Part shown: in pieces, positions 18,592 to 28,728 of the stretch | Numbering within the stretch: the first letter of the stretch is position 1 | Layout of the letters: each line of letters opens with the position of its first letter | Source: Coxiella endosymbiont of Amblyomma americanum | Lineage (GTDB): Bacteria > Pseudomonadota > Gammaproteobacteria > Coxiellales > Coxiellaceae | Length of the DNA: 64,000 nt | Direction: 5' to 3' | Assembly: GCF_000815025.1 (NCBI RefSeq) | Contig: NZ_CP007541.1 | Location: forward strand, 496,001 to 560,000 | Made by a program: the position numbers and the translations under genes | The notes under the pieces: model-generated | The model's input: the letters and a program-made list of their open reading frames with translations, nothing else | Database searches by the model: none | Told to the model about the DNA's origin: nothing

Positions 18592-21165
18592 ATGAATAGT
18601 AATCAATTGCGGATGATTTTCGTGGAATACTTTAAAAAATTAGACCATGAAATTATTTCAAGTAGTTCGTTAATTCCTGAAAATGATCCAACTCTTTTAT
18701 TTACAAATTCAGGTATGGTGCAATTCAAAAATGTATTTTTAGGAATCGATACACGTCCTTATCGAAAAGCTGTATCTATACAGAAATGTATGCGAGCGAG
18801 TGGAAAACATAATGACTTAGAAAATGTAGGTTATACATCTCGTCATCATACTTTTTTTGAAATGATGGGAAATTTCAGTTTTAAAGATTATTTTAAACGT
18901 GAAGCCATTAGCTATACCTGGCGTTTTTTAACAGAAGTTTTAGAGATACCAGAAAAACGTCTGTGGATTACCGTATTTTGCGATGACTCCGAAAGCGAAG
19001 CTGTTTGGCTTAAGGAAATGAAAATTAATCCACAACACCTTTCTCGTTGTGGAAAAAAAGAGAATTTTTGGCAAATGGGAGACAATGGACCCTGTGGTCC
19101 TTGTACGGAAATATTTTATAATCATGAATCCACGGCAGATGATCATCGTATAGAAATTTGTAATTTAGTATTTATACAGTACAACAAAGATTTGCTTGGA
19201 AAACTTCATTCTTTAGATGAACCATCTGTAGATACTGGCATGGGACTTGAACGCATTACTGCAGTAATGCAAGGTGTTTCAAATAATTATGATATTGAAT
19301 TGTTTCAATATCTTTTAAAGTCCTTGAGATCGTTACTTGGTATTAAGAAATCTTGCGATACTTCTTCTATGCAAGTAATTGTAGATCATATTCGTTCATC
19401 GGCTTTTCTTATTGCTGATGGTGTTCTTCCCTCTAATGAAGGAAGAGGTTATGTTTTACGTCGTATTATTCGTCGTGCCGTGCGTCATGGTTATAAATTA
19501 GGGAGATACGAGTTATTTTTTTATCAATTAATAACCCCCCTAATCAAAGTAATGGGGGATGCCTATCCCGAATTGCACAGAGCAAAATTTAACATTGAAC
19601 AAGTTATTCGCCAAGAAGAAATACAATTTTCTCAGACGCTATCCAGAGGTCTAAAAATTCTAGACCAAGCAATTAGAAATCTATCTCATTATGAGATCCC
19701 AGGAAATATAGTATTTCAATTGTATGATACCTACGGTTTTCCTCCAGATTTAACGTTAGATATTGCTAAAGAACGCAATTTCACGATAGATTATATAGGT
19801 TTCAATAAAGCAATGAAACATCAGCGTGAGCAATCTAAAAAATCGAGACAAATTGCGGTTAACCACATAAGAGCATATAAAATTAGTAATGTGACTAATT
19901 TTGTTGGTTATGAAACCTTAGAAACAGAAGCTGTTGTTACTACTCTATTAGAAAACGATAGGCCAACAACTATTTTAAATGAAGGAAAAAGTGGGGCAGT
20001 GGTTCTTGATCATACTCCATTTTATGCAGAATCTGGAGGACAAATCGGAGACCGAGGTTACTTGTTTTTTCCATCTGGGAAGTTTCTTGTTAAAGATACT
20101 AAAAGGAGTAGTACTGTGTATCTTCATCTCGGCGAGGTGATTAAAGGAAAATTGCATGTTAAAGATAAAGTGGAAGCAAAAGTTAACAAGCATTCTCGCC
20201 ATGATATCACGAGAAACCATTCAGCTACACATTTGTTACACGAAGCGTTACGTCGTGTATTGGGACAACATATTATACAGAAAGGATCTTTAGTTGAAGA
20301 AAAACGTTTGCGTTTTGATTTTTCATATTTAAGACCTGTTCCTGCTCAAACATTGTATTCTGTAGAAAGATTGGTTAATGAGAAAATTCGGGATAATTTA
20401 AAAACTGTTTCTAGTACTATGAATGCTAATGAGGCAATGAAATTAGGGGCTTTATTTATTTCTGATACCAGTAAAAAATATGAAGATGTAGTACGAATAT
20501 TAAATATAGGAGATTTTTCTGTAGAAGCTTGTGGAGGCACACACGTTAAACGCACTGGAGAAATTGGTTTATTTAAAATAGTATCTGAATCATCTTGTGC
20601 TTCGGGTGTTCGCCGCATTGAAGCAGTTACTGGACAAGAAGCATTATCTTATATTGAATTACAAGAACAGCAATTAGAGAAATTAAGTAATTTATTGAAA
20701 ATAAATTATAATGGATTGACTTTAAAAGTGAATAATCTATTAAAAAATAATCGTAGTTTGGAAAAAAAGTTAATAGAGTTAAAAAAACAAATAGCTTTAC
20801 AGAATATTTCTTACTTAGTACATAAGGCAATTGATATTCGAGGAGTAAAGGTTTTAATATCTCAGGTAGAGAAAATAGATTATGACACTCTACGTGACAT
20901 AGTCGATGAGCTGAAGCGTAGACTCCAAAAATCAGCCATTGTTCTTGCGGTAGTAGAGGAGAGTGGAATTCGTCTGATTTCTGGAGTAACAAGAAACTGT
21001 CTAGATTATTTTAATGCTATAGAATTATTACAGTCTGTCACTATTAAAATTGGAGGACATAGTGGTGGTCGTCCTGACATGGCTCAGGGAGGAGGAAAAT
21101 CTTTGGGACAACTAAACGAAGCTTTACAATCAGTATATCAATGGATAAAAGAGAAATTACAGTAA
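18592..21165 (+). CDS. alaS: Alanine-tRNA ligase
   Basis: AlaRS charges tRNA-Ala and edits mischarged Ser/Gly. The 857-residue protein has a class II catalytic core beginning [19 protein letters not shown], then [19 protein letters not shown] and DTGMGLERI. The editing-domain zinc ligands are in [12 protein letters not shown] (near residue 558) and [10 protein letters not shown] (near 658). A C-terminal oligomerisation domain ends with [14 protein letters not shown] at 18592 gives a start like other AlaRS proteins; an in-frame TTG at 18583 is the alternative. All domains are present at normal length. Confidence 0.97.
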   Translation: MNSNQLRMIFVEYFKKLDHEIISSSSLIPENDPTLLFTNSGMVQFKNVFLGIDTRPYRKAVSIQKCMRASGKHNDLENVGYTSRHHTFFEMMGNFSFKDYFKREAISYTWRFLTEVLEIPEKRLWITVFCDDSESEAVWLKEMKINPQHLSRCGKKENFWQMGDNGPCGPCTEIFYNHESTADDHRIEICNLVFIQYNKDLLGKLHSLDEPSVDTGMGLERITAVMQGVSNNYDIELFQYLLKSLRSLLGIKKSCDTSSMQVIVDHIRSSAFLIADGVLPSNEGRGYVLRRIIRRAVRHGYKLGRYELFFYQLITPLIKVMGDAYPELHRAKFNIEQVIRQEEIQFSQTLSRGLKILDQAIRNLSHYEIPGNIVFQLYDTYGFPPDLTLDIAKERNFTIDYIGFNKAMKHQREQSKKSRQIAVNHIRAYKISNVTNFVGYETLETEAVVTTLLENDRPTTILNEGKSGAVVLDHTPFYAESGGQIGDRGYLFFPSGKFLVKDTKRSSTVYLHLGEVIKGKLHVKDKVEAKVNKHSRHDITRNHSATHLLHEALRRVLGQHIIQKGSLVEEKRLRFDFSYLRPVPAQTLYSVERLVNEKIRDNLKTVSSTMNANEAMKLGALFISDTSKKYEDVVRILNIGDFSVEACGGTHVKRTGEIGLFKIVSESSCASGVRRIEAVTGQEALSYIELQEQQLEKLSNLLKINYNGLTLKVNNLLKNNRSLEKKLIELKKQIALQNISYLVHKAIDIRGVKVLISQVEKIDYDTLRDIVDELKRRLQKSAIVLAVVEESGIRLISGVTRNCLDYFNAIELLQSVTIKIGGHSGGRPDMAQGGGKSLGQLNEALQSVYQWIKEKLQ

Positions 21166-21253
21166 TACTTAATTGAAGTAGATATGCATATGATAAGAAA
21201 TAACCACATAATTAGTGAAGATATGAATGGGGGTTAAAATTGAGGTCTTCAAT

Positions 21254-22495
21254 ATGGCATTAGTTGTGCAAAAATTTGGTGGTAGTTCTGTTGCGGACGT
21301 GGATGGAATAAAAAACGCTGCTCGTATCGTTTCGGAATCTCTTCAACAAGGAAATGTAGTAGTCGCTGTGGTGTCAGCAATGCATAGTGAAACAGATCGT
21401 CTTATTAAACTAGCACGTACCATCTCTAATAATAATCTTTGTTCTAATATCAACCTTCGAGAGTATAACGCTTTAATATCAACGGGTGAACAAATGTCTG
21501 CTGCTTTGTTAAGTATGGCGCTAGAGGCTAGAGACTGTCCTGCTCATTCTTATAATGCCGCTCAGATTCACCTGCAGACCACTAATGAACACTCAAAAGC
21601 ACGAATTGTTGATATTAATCCTCAGATGCTATTAACTGATTTAGAAAAAGGTTATACCCCTGTAGTAGCTGGATTTCAAGGCATTACCGAAAATGGCGAA
21701 ATTACTACTTTAGGACGCGGAGGATCTGATCTTACTGCAGTCGCTTTAGCTGCTGTTTTACAAGCAGATGAATGTCAAATATTTACTGATATCGATGGAG
21801 TGTATACTAGTGATCCCAAAGATATTCCCACTGCCAGACGTATTTCGAAGATTACTTTTGACGTAATCATGGAAATGTCTAGCTTAGGAGCTAAAATTTT
21901 GCAAAACCGCTGTCTTGAGTTTGCTGGAAAGTATAAAGTGCCTATTCGAGTATTATCCAGTCTTCGTAAAGGACCTGGAACTATAATCACTTATGGACAA
22001 GATAATGTTGAGCATCCGCTCGTGTTTGGTGTTACTTTTGAAAGATGTCAAGCGAAACTAACCTTCCAGGGAATTCCTAAAAAACCAGAATTAGCTAGTT
22101 ATATCCTTAGATCTATTAGTAAAACTGATATCGAAGTAGACATGATTATTCAGAATGTTTCTGCCTTAGATACCAAAATCGATTTTAGCTTTACTTTACA
22201 GCGAGACGATTATCCTAAAGTATGTCCGATCGTACAAGTGATAGCAGAAGAACTAGGTGCTAGAGCAGTATTAGTTAATGATAATGTTTCTAAAATCTCT
22301 TTGGTGGGTGTCGGCATGCGCTCTCATGTGGAAGTAGCTTCTCGAATGTTCAGTTCTTTAGGACGAGAAGGAATTCATATATATTTAATCATCGCTACTG
22401 AAATTAAAATCTCTGCTTTAATTGATGAGAAATATTTAGAAGTGGGTATTAGAACACTGCATTCAGCTTTCAATCTTGATCGTGCTAATACTTGA
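21254..22495 (+). CDS. lysC: Aspartate kinase
   Basis: The enzyme phosphorylates aspartate, the entry step for lysine, DAP, threonine and methionine. The 413-residue protein starts MALVVQKFGGSSVAD, the kinase signature. STGEQMSAALLSMAL, TTLGRGGSDLTAVALAAVL and DIDGVYTSDP follow, and two ACT domains begin around residue 265 and 345, implying feedback control by an amino acid end product. GAGG sits 8 bases before ATG 21254. It forms the sequence alaS-lysC-tRNA-Ser; csrA, common in this neighbourhood, is not found. Confidence 0.96.
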   Translation: MALVVQKFGGSSVADVDGIKNAARIVSESLQQGNVVVAVVSAMHSETDRLIKLARTISNNNLCSNINLREYNALISTGEQMSAALLSMALEARDCPAHSYNAAQIHLQTTNEHSKARIVDINPQMLLTDLEKGYTPVVAGFQGITENGEITTLGRGGSDLTAVALAAVLQADECQIFTDIDGVYTSDPKDIPTARRISKITFDVIMEMSSLGAKILQNRCLEFAGKYKVPIRVLSSLRKGPGTIITYGQDNVEHPLVFGVTFERCQAKLTFQGIPKKPELASYILRSISKTDIEVDMIIQNVSALDTKIDFSFTLQRDDYPKVCPIVQVIAEELGARAVLVNDNVSKISLVGVGMRSHVEVASRMFSSLGREGIHIYLIIATEIKISALIDEKYLEVGIRTLHSAFNLDRANT

Positions 22496-22614
22496 TATTT
22501 ATCAAGGCTTTTAAGATAATTTAATCACTCAGTGTAAAAGAGATTCTGGTCTTTTTCAGACGCAGTATAGGCAGATGCGTACTTGCTTTTTTTAAAGTAG
22601 GAAGAGATATCGTG

Positions 22615-22704
22615 GGAGAGATGGCCGAGTTGGTTGAAGGCGCTCCTCTGCTAAGGGAGAATAGAGTGAAACCTCTATCGGGGGTTCGAATCCCTCTCTC
22701 TCCG
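22615..22704 (+). tRNA. tRNA-Ser (anticodon GCT)
   Basis: A class II tRNA of 90 nt. The acceptor GGAGAGA (22615-22621) pairs with TCTCTCC (22697-22703), with discriminator G. The anticodon loop is CTGCTAA, giving GCT for AGC/AGU codons. A long variable arm is followed by the T-loop GGTTCGAATCC. CCA is not encoded. Confidence 0.97.
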
Positions 22705-22863
22705 TTGTTTAAATTGTCATACGAGAAAGAGAAAAGAGCCAGGGAGAATATTTTTTAACAAGTGAGAGACAATGTTAACAGTTAAATAAACTGTGACGTG
22801 GTTTATTCTGAAAATTTTTAAAATAAGTGTTTCCTAGGATAAAAAGGTTATATCCCATTTTTA

Positions 22864-23457
22864 TTAAGGCGCTAGACGGGTTACCTTCCATCCTTGCCCG
22901 TTATTTTTTTTTGTATAACAAAAACGATCGTGCAGACGATGTTTCCGTCCAATCCAAAATTCCATTCGAGTTGGCATTAAACGAAAACCTCCCCAAAAAT
23001 TTGGACAACGTACTTCTTTTGGAAATGCTTTCCGATACTGCTTCTGGCGATCTAATAAATATTTCCTATCAGGAATTTCTTGACTTTGTTCTGAAATCCA
23101 CGCACTAATTTGACTTTCGTATGAACGAGTTTTGAAATAAGATTCCGTTTCCTCACGTGTTAGGCTGTTAATACAGCCTTCTCCGCATATTTGTCTATAA
23201 ATTCTTGGCCAATAAAACACCCAAGCTACATAAGGATTCTCAGATAAATCCCTAATCTTTCGACTGCGATGATTTGTAAAGAAGAGAAACCCACTTTTGG
23301 TGACGCCTTTATATAGAACAGTACGCGCAGTAGGTTTTCCTTTTAGATTAGCAGTAGCCAGAGTCATTGCCGCCGGATGATGCTCTTTTTGTACGGCTTC
23401 TTGATACCACAATTTAAACTGTTCTAAAGGATCGTCTAAGAAATGCAATTGACACAT
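22864..23457 (-). CDS. pdxH: Pyridoxine/pyridoxamine 5'-phosphate oxidase
   Basis: PdxH oxidises PNP and PMP to pyridoxal phosphate with FMN. The predicted 198 residues contain the FMN-binding segments ARTVLYKGVTKSGFLFFTN and SRKIRDLSENPYVAWVFYW, then SQISAWISEQSQ. The C-terminal signature has FWGGFRLMPTRMEFW and HRLHDRF, ending VTRLAP. The frame is open to 23553, but a 14-bp tandem duplication (23459-23486) lies in that extension and would shift its frame. ATG at 23457, with GAGGAAG upstream, is therefore preferred. The N-terminus is then about 15-20 residues shorter than in E. coli. Confidence 0.92.
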   Translation of the reverse strand: MCQLHFLDDPLEQFKLWYQEAVQKEHHPAAMTLATANLKGKPTARTVLYKGVTKSGFLFFTNHRSRKIRDLSENPYVAWVFYWPRIYRQICGEGCINSLTREETESYFKTRSYESQISAWISEQSQEIPDRKYLLDRQKQYRKAFPKEVRCPNFWGGFRLMPTRMEFWIGRKHRLHDRFCYTKKNNGQGWKVTRLAP

Positions 23458-23458
23458 A

Positions 23459-23486
23459 TTGAAAACTTCCTCTTGAAAACTTCCTC
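23459..23486. repeat. 14-bp tandem duplication carrying the pdxH ribosome-binding site
   Basis: TTGAAAACTTCCTC occurs twice exactly (23459-23472 and 23473-23486). Read on the minus strand each copy contains GAGGAAG, a good Shine-Dalgarno sequence; the proximal one lies about 8-11 bases before the pdxH ATG. Confidence 0.9.
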
Positions 23487-23629
23487 TAAAATCGCAACGA
23501 TCACTTCTACTAAGAACCTGTTTTACCGGTGACGCTAAGTCTCTATAATACAAAAAGTATTTATCTCATTAGTTAGAATCAGTATAAAAATTTGAAAAAC
23601 TACGTTATCGCTTAATTAGTAAATAATTA

Positions 23630-24406
23630 CTAATCTCGCAGACCCACTCCTTTTTTTACAAAAAAATAGGTAATAGCAAATAAAAAAACAGTGAAGATTA
23701 ACATTAAAAGATAAGATACCGCAAGTCGGTTATCCGTGATTCCTAAAAATCCATATCGAAAGTTATCCACAATATAGCTAATAGGATTAATATAAGAAAT
23801 GTATTGCCATACAGTTGGTAGTAAACCAATAGAATAAAAGACGCCACCCAAATAGGTTAGAGGAGTTAAAGCAAAGGTGGGGATTATTGCAATATCATCA
23901 AAACTTTTCGCGTAAATAGCGTTAATTAGTCCAGCCAGTGAAAAAATGCTAGATGCTAAGAAAGTCGTTAGTAAAACAGTAATGAATGAATGAATATGCA
24001 AGTGTGCAAAAAAAAGAGCGATAATGAATACAATCATTCCCACAAAAATTCCTCGTAAAAGACCGTTGCTCATAAAGCCTAAAAGAATAGTTATACTAGA
24101 AATTGGAGAAACTAGAATTTCTTCAATATGTCGTTGAAACTTAGCTCCGAAAAAAGCAGATGCTGCGCTAGAATAAGCGCTGGTGATTATATGCATCATA
24201 ATAAGGCCAGGTGCAATAAATTGAATGTATTTGTATCCTTCTATAAATCCTATTTGAGTTCCAATGACTCGGCCGAAAATAATAAAATAGAGACAGCTTG
24301 TTATTGCAGGTGGTAGTAGTGTTTGAGACCAAATACGCGTTATGCGTTTCAACTCTGTCACAATAATCGTTTGATAAGCTATTCGTTCTTTTTTTAAATT
24401 CATCAC
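23630..24406 (-). CDS. yadH: ABC-2 type exporter permease (YadH family)
   Basis: The 258-residue membrane protein has about six transmembrane segments. The ABC-2 permease pattern includes RHIEEILVSPIS near residue 92 and LTPLTYLGGVFYSI plus YINPISYIVDNFRYGF near the end. It closely resembles E. coli YadH. It overlaps yadG by 4 bp and forms a two-gene exporter of unknown substrate in the inner membrane. In other bacteria this pair is often near panD/panC, which is not the case here. Confidence 0.88.
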   Translation of the reverse strand: MMNLKKERIAYQTIIVTELKRITRIWSQTLLPPAITSCLYFIIFGRVIGTQIGFIEGYKYIQFIAPGLIMMHIITSAYSSAASAFFGAKFQRHIEEILVSPISSITILLGFMSNGLLRGIFVGMIVFIIALFFAHLHIHSFITVLLTTFLASSIFSLAGLINAIYAKSFDDIAIIPTFALTPLTYLGGVFYSIGLLPTVWQYISYINPISYIVDNFRYGFLGITDNRLAVSYLLMLIFTVFLFAITYFFVKKGVGLRD

Positions 24407-25314
24407 TTTTCTGCTGTCAATTTAAGAAATAATTCTTCCAGTCGATTAGCTTTGTTTCTCATGCTGGTTACTTCAACTTTTTGCTTTTTTAGTTTCTCAA
24501 ATAAAGTGTTCAAGTTCCGTTCTTTAGGAACTTCGACTTCTAAAGTTACAGGATCTTTTATCCAGAACTGGTAGCCATTGACTTTCGGTATGTGTTTCAG
24601 TGGTTGATTGAGGTAAAAGATGAATCGTTCTGTATCAAGTTTTGTTAAAATATCTGACATAGTTGTGTTTTCTATGATTTTACCATGATCGATAATAGCA
24701 ACATTTCGACACAAACACTCGACTTCCTCAAAATAATGAGTGGTTAAAATAATCGTGGTACCCTGTTGATTCAGTTTTTGAAAAAATTGCCACATAGAAC
24801 GCCGAATTTCAATATCTACACCTGCTGTTGGCTCGTCTAAAATTAGTATACGTGGTTTAGACACAAGAGCTCTTGCAATCATTAATCGACGCTTAAAACC
24901 TCCAGAAAGTTGACGGGCTATACTATTACGTTTTTCCCACAATCCTAATTGTTTTAAATATTGTTCTGCTTGTGGCATCGCTTCTTTACGAGAAATACCA
25001 TAATATCCTGCTTGTTGAAGCACAATATCTAGTACTGATTGGAAAACATTGAAATTAAACTCTTGAGGAACAACTCCGATGTAAGACTTAGCTGCTGCAA
25101 AGTCTTTGTCGATGTCATGACCATATACGATCACTTTACCACTGGTTTTACTCACCAAAGAAGTAATAATGCCTATTGTTGTTGATTTCCCAGCGCCATT
25201 GGGGCCAAGAAGTGCAAAAAAATTGCCTGTGTTTACTGAAAAATTGATACCTTTCAGTGCTTGTAGGCGATTTGTGTATATCTTTTTTAAATTTTCGATA
25301 ATAAGTGCTTTCAC
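24403..25314 (-). CDS. yadG: ABC transporter ATP-binding protein (YadG family)
   Basis: The ATPase partner of YadH has Walker A GPNGAGKSTT near residue 39, a Q-loop in GVVPQEFNFNVF and the ABC signature LSGGFKRRLMIARAL. Walker B is ILILDEPTAGVD, with the H-loop in LTTHYFEE. The C-terminal MRNKANRLEELF matches E. coli YadG. The GTG at 25314 gives a family-typical start (MKALIIENLKKIY); a TTG at 25335 would add seven residues. Neither has a clear Shine-Dalgarno sequence. Confidence 0.9.
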   Translation of the reverse strand: MKALIIENLKKIYTNRLQALKGINFSVNTGNFFALLGPNGAGKSTTIGIITSLVSKTSGKVIVYGHDIDKDFAAAKSYIGVVPQEFNFNVFQSVLDIVLQQAGYYGISRKEAMPQAEQYLKQLGLWEKRNSIARQLSGGFKRRLMIARALVSKPRILILDEPTAGVDIEIRRSMWQFFQKLNQQGTTIILTTHYFEEVECLCRNVAIIDHGKIIENTTMSDILTKLDTERFIFYLNQPLKHIPKVNGYQFWIKDPVTLEVEVPKERNLNTLFEKLKKQKVEVTSMRNKANRLEELFLKLTAEK

Positions 25315-25987
25315 GTATATAAGAACACTGTTCAACCAGTTGACAATTCTATAAAGAATGCTTTTTTACTTGTTATGCATCTCATTACAACAAGAAAAGT
25401 TTGACGATATTGTTCGGTAAGGCAATTTTTAGATTACTTATTTCAGTTAGGCTAAAAGGACACCTACTCTCCAAAGCATAGAACAGACAAACCAGCCGCG
25501 CTCCGCGTAAAGAAAAATCCGTGAGTTCAGTTGCAGTTTTTTAAAGCAGTTTTATAAACTGTAAAAGATACTCACATTATAAAAACGTTCTGCTGTGTGC
25601 TGTCACCGCGCTGGATTTAGTGTATTGTTATTAGCAATACACTAAAACTAATACTACTCATACACTATTCTGTTATAGAAATCGGCATAAAACCACAACT
25701 CAAAATTGCAAGAAAGGTTACATAATCATACTTAAAAGTCAAGAGTTGACTTTGTAACATACTAGCGCACAGAAAAAGCTTTCAGATACAACGTATTATG
25801 ACGTAAACACGTATCGAATACCATTTAAATCTATAGTAGTATGTCTTGCATAAAGGCAGTAAAGTATGTTAGAATTTTTATGGTTTTGGAGTATGTGTAA
25901 TTAAGAAGTAAGAGTATCGTATGATAAGTAGTTACAACAAAATGCATTTCCCTAGCTGTGTTTATATAGAATAAGGAACTAATTTCG
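25315..25987. other. Divergent intergenic region between yadG and the porin gene
   Basis: About 670 bp contain no convincing gene. It should hold both promoters. A 12-bp perfect dyad at 25616-25646 is the most striking element. A small GC-rich island (CCGCGCTCCGCG, 25497-25508) also stands out from the AT-rich background. Confidence 0.5.
25616..25646. promoter_or_regulatory. Perfect 12-bp inverted repeat with 7-bp spacer
   Basis: TTTAGTGTATTG (25616-25627) and its exact complement CAATACACTAAA (25635-25646) are separated by TTATTAG. It is centrally placed between divergent genes and lacks a flanking T-run. An operator or an RNA hairpin is more likely than a factor-independent terminator. The regulator is unknown. 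Confidence 0.5.
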
Positions 25988-27382
25988 ATGTCGTCTAGAT
26001 TCTTAATCCTAATATCAACAATAATTTTATATATCATTAGTTTTTTTACTCCCTTGTTGGCGGCCACTAAGAGTCAGGTGGCTTCCCATTTTTCAGTTCA
26101 AACAACGCAACAGAAGAAAAGCCAAAGAAAATCATGTATCTGTGCTTTTCGTGAGTACGCTTGTCCTAATTTAAAAATCGGTCCAATTGATTCTTATTTT
26201 AATGTTCGAAGAACGTTAAATGATCCATCAGAATTGATTGTCAATATTCCCGCAATCCGAGAAGATGCCAGTATACTTGTTCGCCAATATCAGCTAGAAC
26301 GAGAATGTCAAGAATTAGGTATTTCCGTGCCTTCTTTTCCCCAAGTGACTTTTAGTGGAAAGTTAGAAGGTCAACTGGTTTATGGAAGCTATTCTGGATT
26401 TAAAACTTCAAATATTGATTTCAGCAGCGTGGAATTGAATACTTACGTTCGCGGCAATCCATGGGTATCTGGTTATATGGCTTTAAATTACGACTCCAAT
26501 AACGACTCATTGAGCAATGGTAGATCACCGGTGTTTTTAGATCGCGCGTTTATTGCTATAGGGGATTTGAATCAATTACCTGTCTACATCAGTATAGGAC
26601 AGGTGTATATACCTTTTGGTCATTATAGTAGCTTAATGATTACTACACCGGTTACGTTAGAACTTGGACGAATCAGATCTCAAGCTATTACTATAGGATA
26701 TCAAAAAACAGATGATAATGCTTTGCATGCTGAATTGCTTGTTTACAAGGGATTAACTAACAATTTGTTGCATGGTAACAAACGCAACCAATGGGGTATA
26801 GATTTTGGTTATAAGTTTAGCACTGGAAGTCGAGTCAATAGTGAGATAGGGGCGAGCTTAGTCTCCAATCTTGCAGATTCTCAAGGGATGCAGGCTGCTG
26901 CATTTTCTTCTTCTTTATTGCCAGGTAAGATTTTGCATCATGCTGTACAAGCGATTGATTTATACGGTAACTTTACCATTAATCCTATGACCTTCACTGC
27001 TGAGTACGTTGGGGCTTTGAGTAGTTTTGATATTTCTGATATTAGCTTTAAGGGACGAGGTGCTTGTCCTTCTGCCTTTCATACTGAAGCAAATTATGCA
27101 CTTCGATCTGTAGGTTCCAGATCTAGTATTGGTATTAGCTATGATCATACTGCTCAGGCTATGATGCTTGGTTTTCCTCAAGATCGTTATAGTATTTTCT
27201 GTAATATTGGCATTTGGAAAGATACTAATTTTGCTTTAGAATACCGTCACGATACTAACTATTCGACGAAAATCACTAGCAGCGTTAACGGTGGGATTAA
27301 AAATTCTATTCCCGCTAGCATTATTATCGGTGCGAATAAGAATGATAATGTTATCACTGCGCGATTTGATCTTTATTTCTAA
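25988..27382 (+). CDS. LbtU/UPF0422-type outer membrane porin
   Basis: The 464-residue protein has a hydrophobic signal peptide (about residues 1-26, ending LLAA) and a polar linker. A beta-rich region follows from about residue 125 (VTFSGKLEGQLVYGSY) to the very end, which closes with RFDLYF, a C-terminal aromatic typical of outer-membrane barrels. It resembles the Legionella/Coxiella LbtU siderophore-porin family (UPF0422). In Legionella, LbtU takes up legiobactin; the substrate here is unknown, and no siderophore genes are nearby. The family call rests on remembered similarity and overall pattern. Confidence 0.7.
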   Translation: MSSRFLILISTIILYIISFFTPLLAATKSQVASHFSVQTTQQKKSQRKSCICAFREYACPNLKIGPIDSYFNVRRTLNDPSELIVNIPAIREDASILVRQYQLERECQELGISVPSFPQVTFSGKLEGQLVYGSYSGFKTSNIDFSSVELNTYVRGNPWVSGYMALNYDSNNDSLSNGRSPVFLDRAFIAIGDLNQLPVYISIGQVYIPFGHYSSLMITTPVTLELGRIRSQAITIGYQKTDDNALHAELLVYKGLTNNLLHGNKRNQWGIDFGYKFSTGSRVNSEIGASLVSNLADSQGMQAAAFSSSLLPGKILHHAVQAIDLYGNFTINPMTFTAEYVGALSSFDISDISFKGRGACPSAFHTEANYALRSVGSRSSIGISYDHTAQAMMLGFPQDRYSIFCNIGIWKDTNFALEYRHDTNYSTKITSSVNGGIKNSIPASIIIGANKNDNVITARFDLYF

Positions 27383-27619
27383 GGAATTTTTGTGAATAAC
27401 ATCAATCTTAAGACTTTCTGCTTCTTCTTTTACAAACAAGTCTAAAGACTATGGAAAAAAGGTTTTTATAAAGAGTTTCCTTCTTAGTTGGTTTTTCTCG
27501 TATGTTTGGTTGAGGCATTGGTTTTTCTGCGACTTAAAATTAAAATTGTAAGGTGATCTTTGTAGCTAAACAGTTTTTTCATTATTATTTTATAGCACTT
27601 TGTGTACAAGAGTGTACGT

Positions 27620-28711
27620 ATGAAAATAAAAAGACAGTATGTACTAGTGGATAAAAGCGCCCAAACTTTCACTCAATTAGTACTGCATTGGTTTCAATAT
27701 TATGGTCGTCATAATCTCCCTTGGAAAAAGGATACAACTCCTTATCGAGTCTGGATTTCTGAAATTATGTTACAGCAAACGCAAGTTACAACAGTAATTC
27801 CTTACTTTGAACGTTTTATAAAAAGATTTCCAACTCTTAAAACCTTAGCTTTAACAAATGTTGATAAAATTCTTTTTTATTGGTCAGGTCTGGGATATTA
27901 TTCTCGTGCTCGTAATCTTCATCGAACTGCTCAAATTCTTTACTCGAAATATCAAGGAGAATTTCCTACCACAATAGACAATTTAGTAAAATTGCCTGGA
28001 ATTGGTCAATCAACGGCAGGTGCTATTCTATCCTTCAGTATGCATAAATACGCTATACTTTTAGACGGTAATGTGAAAAGAGTGCTAGCGCGTTATCATG
28101 CTTTAAATATTCCAATTGATCAAGCAGATGGGATTGGCGCGTTATGGAATTTAGCAAAAACATACACGCCGAAGGTACGTTGCTGGGATTATAATCAGGC
28201 TATCATGGACATAGGAGCTATGATTTGTATTCGTACACCTAAATGTGTAATCTGTCCTCTACAGCTCTCTTGTTCTGCTTATAAAAATTCCAGTCAAGCA
28301 AAATTTCCTGTTAAAAAGCTAAAAAGAAATCGTCCGTGTAAAAGCATTTGCCTGATTATCATCCAAAATTCTAAAGGTTATATATTGCTTGAAAAACGAC
28401 CTTTGACAGGGGTATGGGGTGGATTATGGAGTTTTCCTGAATGTTCCGGTGATATAATAAAAAATATAGAACATTGGTGTCAGTTGAAATTTAATTTTAT
28501 TAATATCGTGAAAATTGAACGATGGGATCCATTTCTTCACGCATTTAGTCATCTCAATCTATTAATTAACCCAGTTTTATTACAAGTTTACGTGCGAAAT
28601 TCGTGTATGATTACGGATAATAAATTTCAAATTTGGTATAGAAAGAATTCACCTTTGCCTGGTGGTGTTTCTGCACCAATATTTCGATTGCTTGAAAAAT
28701 TAAAAAAATAA
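27620..28711 (+). CDS. mutY: Adenine DNA glycosylase MutY
   Basis: MutY removes A opposite 8-oxoguanine. About 363 residues. The helix-hairpin-helix glycosylase domain has the catalytic Glu in [13 protein letters not shown], the Hh[14 protein letters not shown] and the catalytic Asp in [10 protein letters not shown]-terminal NUDIX-like 8-oxoG-recognition domain has [16 protein letters not shown] and HAFSHLNL. The iron-sulfur loop is one residue short: C-X5-C-X2-C-X5-C instead of the family's C-X6-C-X2-C-X5-C. ATG at 27620 has AAGAG upstream; GTG at 27602 is an alternative. yggX follows after 17 bp, the usual pair. Confidence 0.94.
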   Translation: MKIKRQYVLVDKSAQTFTQLVLHWFQYYGRHNLPWKKDTTPYRVWISEIMLQQTQVTTVIPYFERFIKRFPTLKTLALTNVDKILFYWSGLGYYSRARNLHRTAQILYSKYQGEFPTTIDNLVKLPGIGQSTAGAILSFSMHKYAILLDGNVKRVLARYHALNIPIDQADGIGALWNLAKTYTPKVRCWDYNQAIMDIGAMICIRTPKCVICPLQLSCSAYKNSSQAKFPVKKLKRNRPCKSICLIIIQNSKGYILLEKRPLTGVWGGLWSFPECSGDIIKNIEHWCQLKFNFINIVKIERWDPFLHAFSHLNLLINPVLLQVYVRNSCMITDNKFQIWYRKNSPLPGGVSAPIFRLLEKLKK

Positions 28712-28728
28712 TAAAATTAGGAGAAAAA

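Noticed and set aside
22827-23108. 93-codon plus-strand frame opposite pdxH
   Set aside because: Antisense to the conserved C-terminal half of pdxH; no independent support.
25831-26067. 78-codon minus-strand frame upstream of the porin gene
   Set aside because: It overlaps the porin signal peptide antisense and has no recognisable features.
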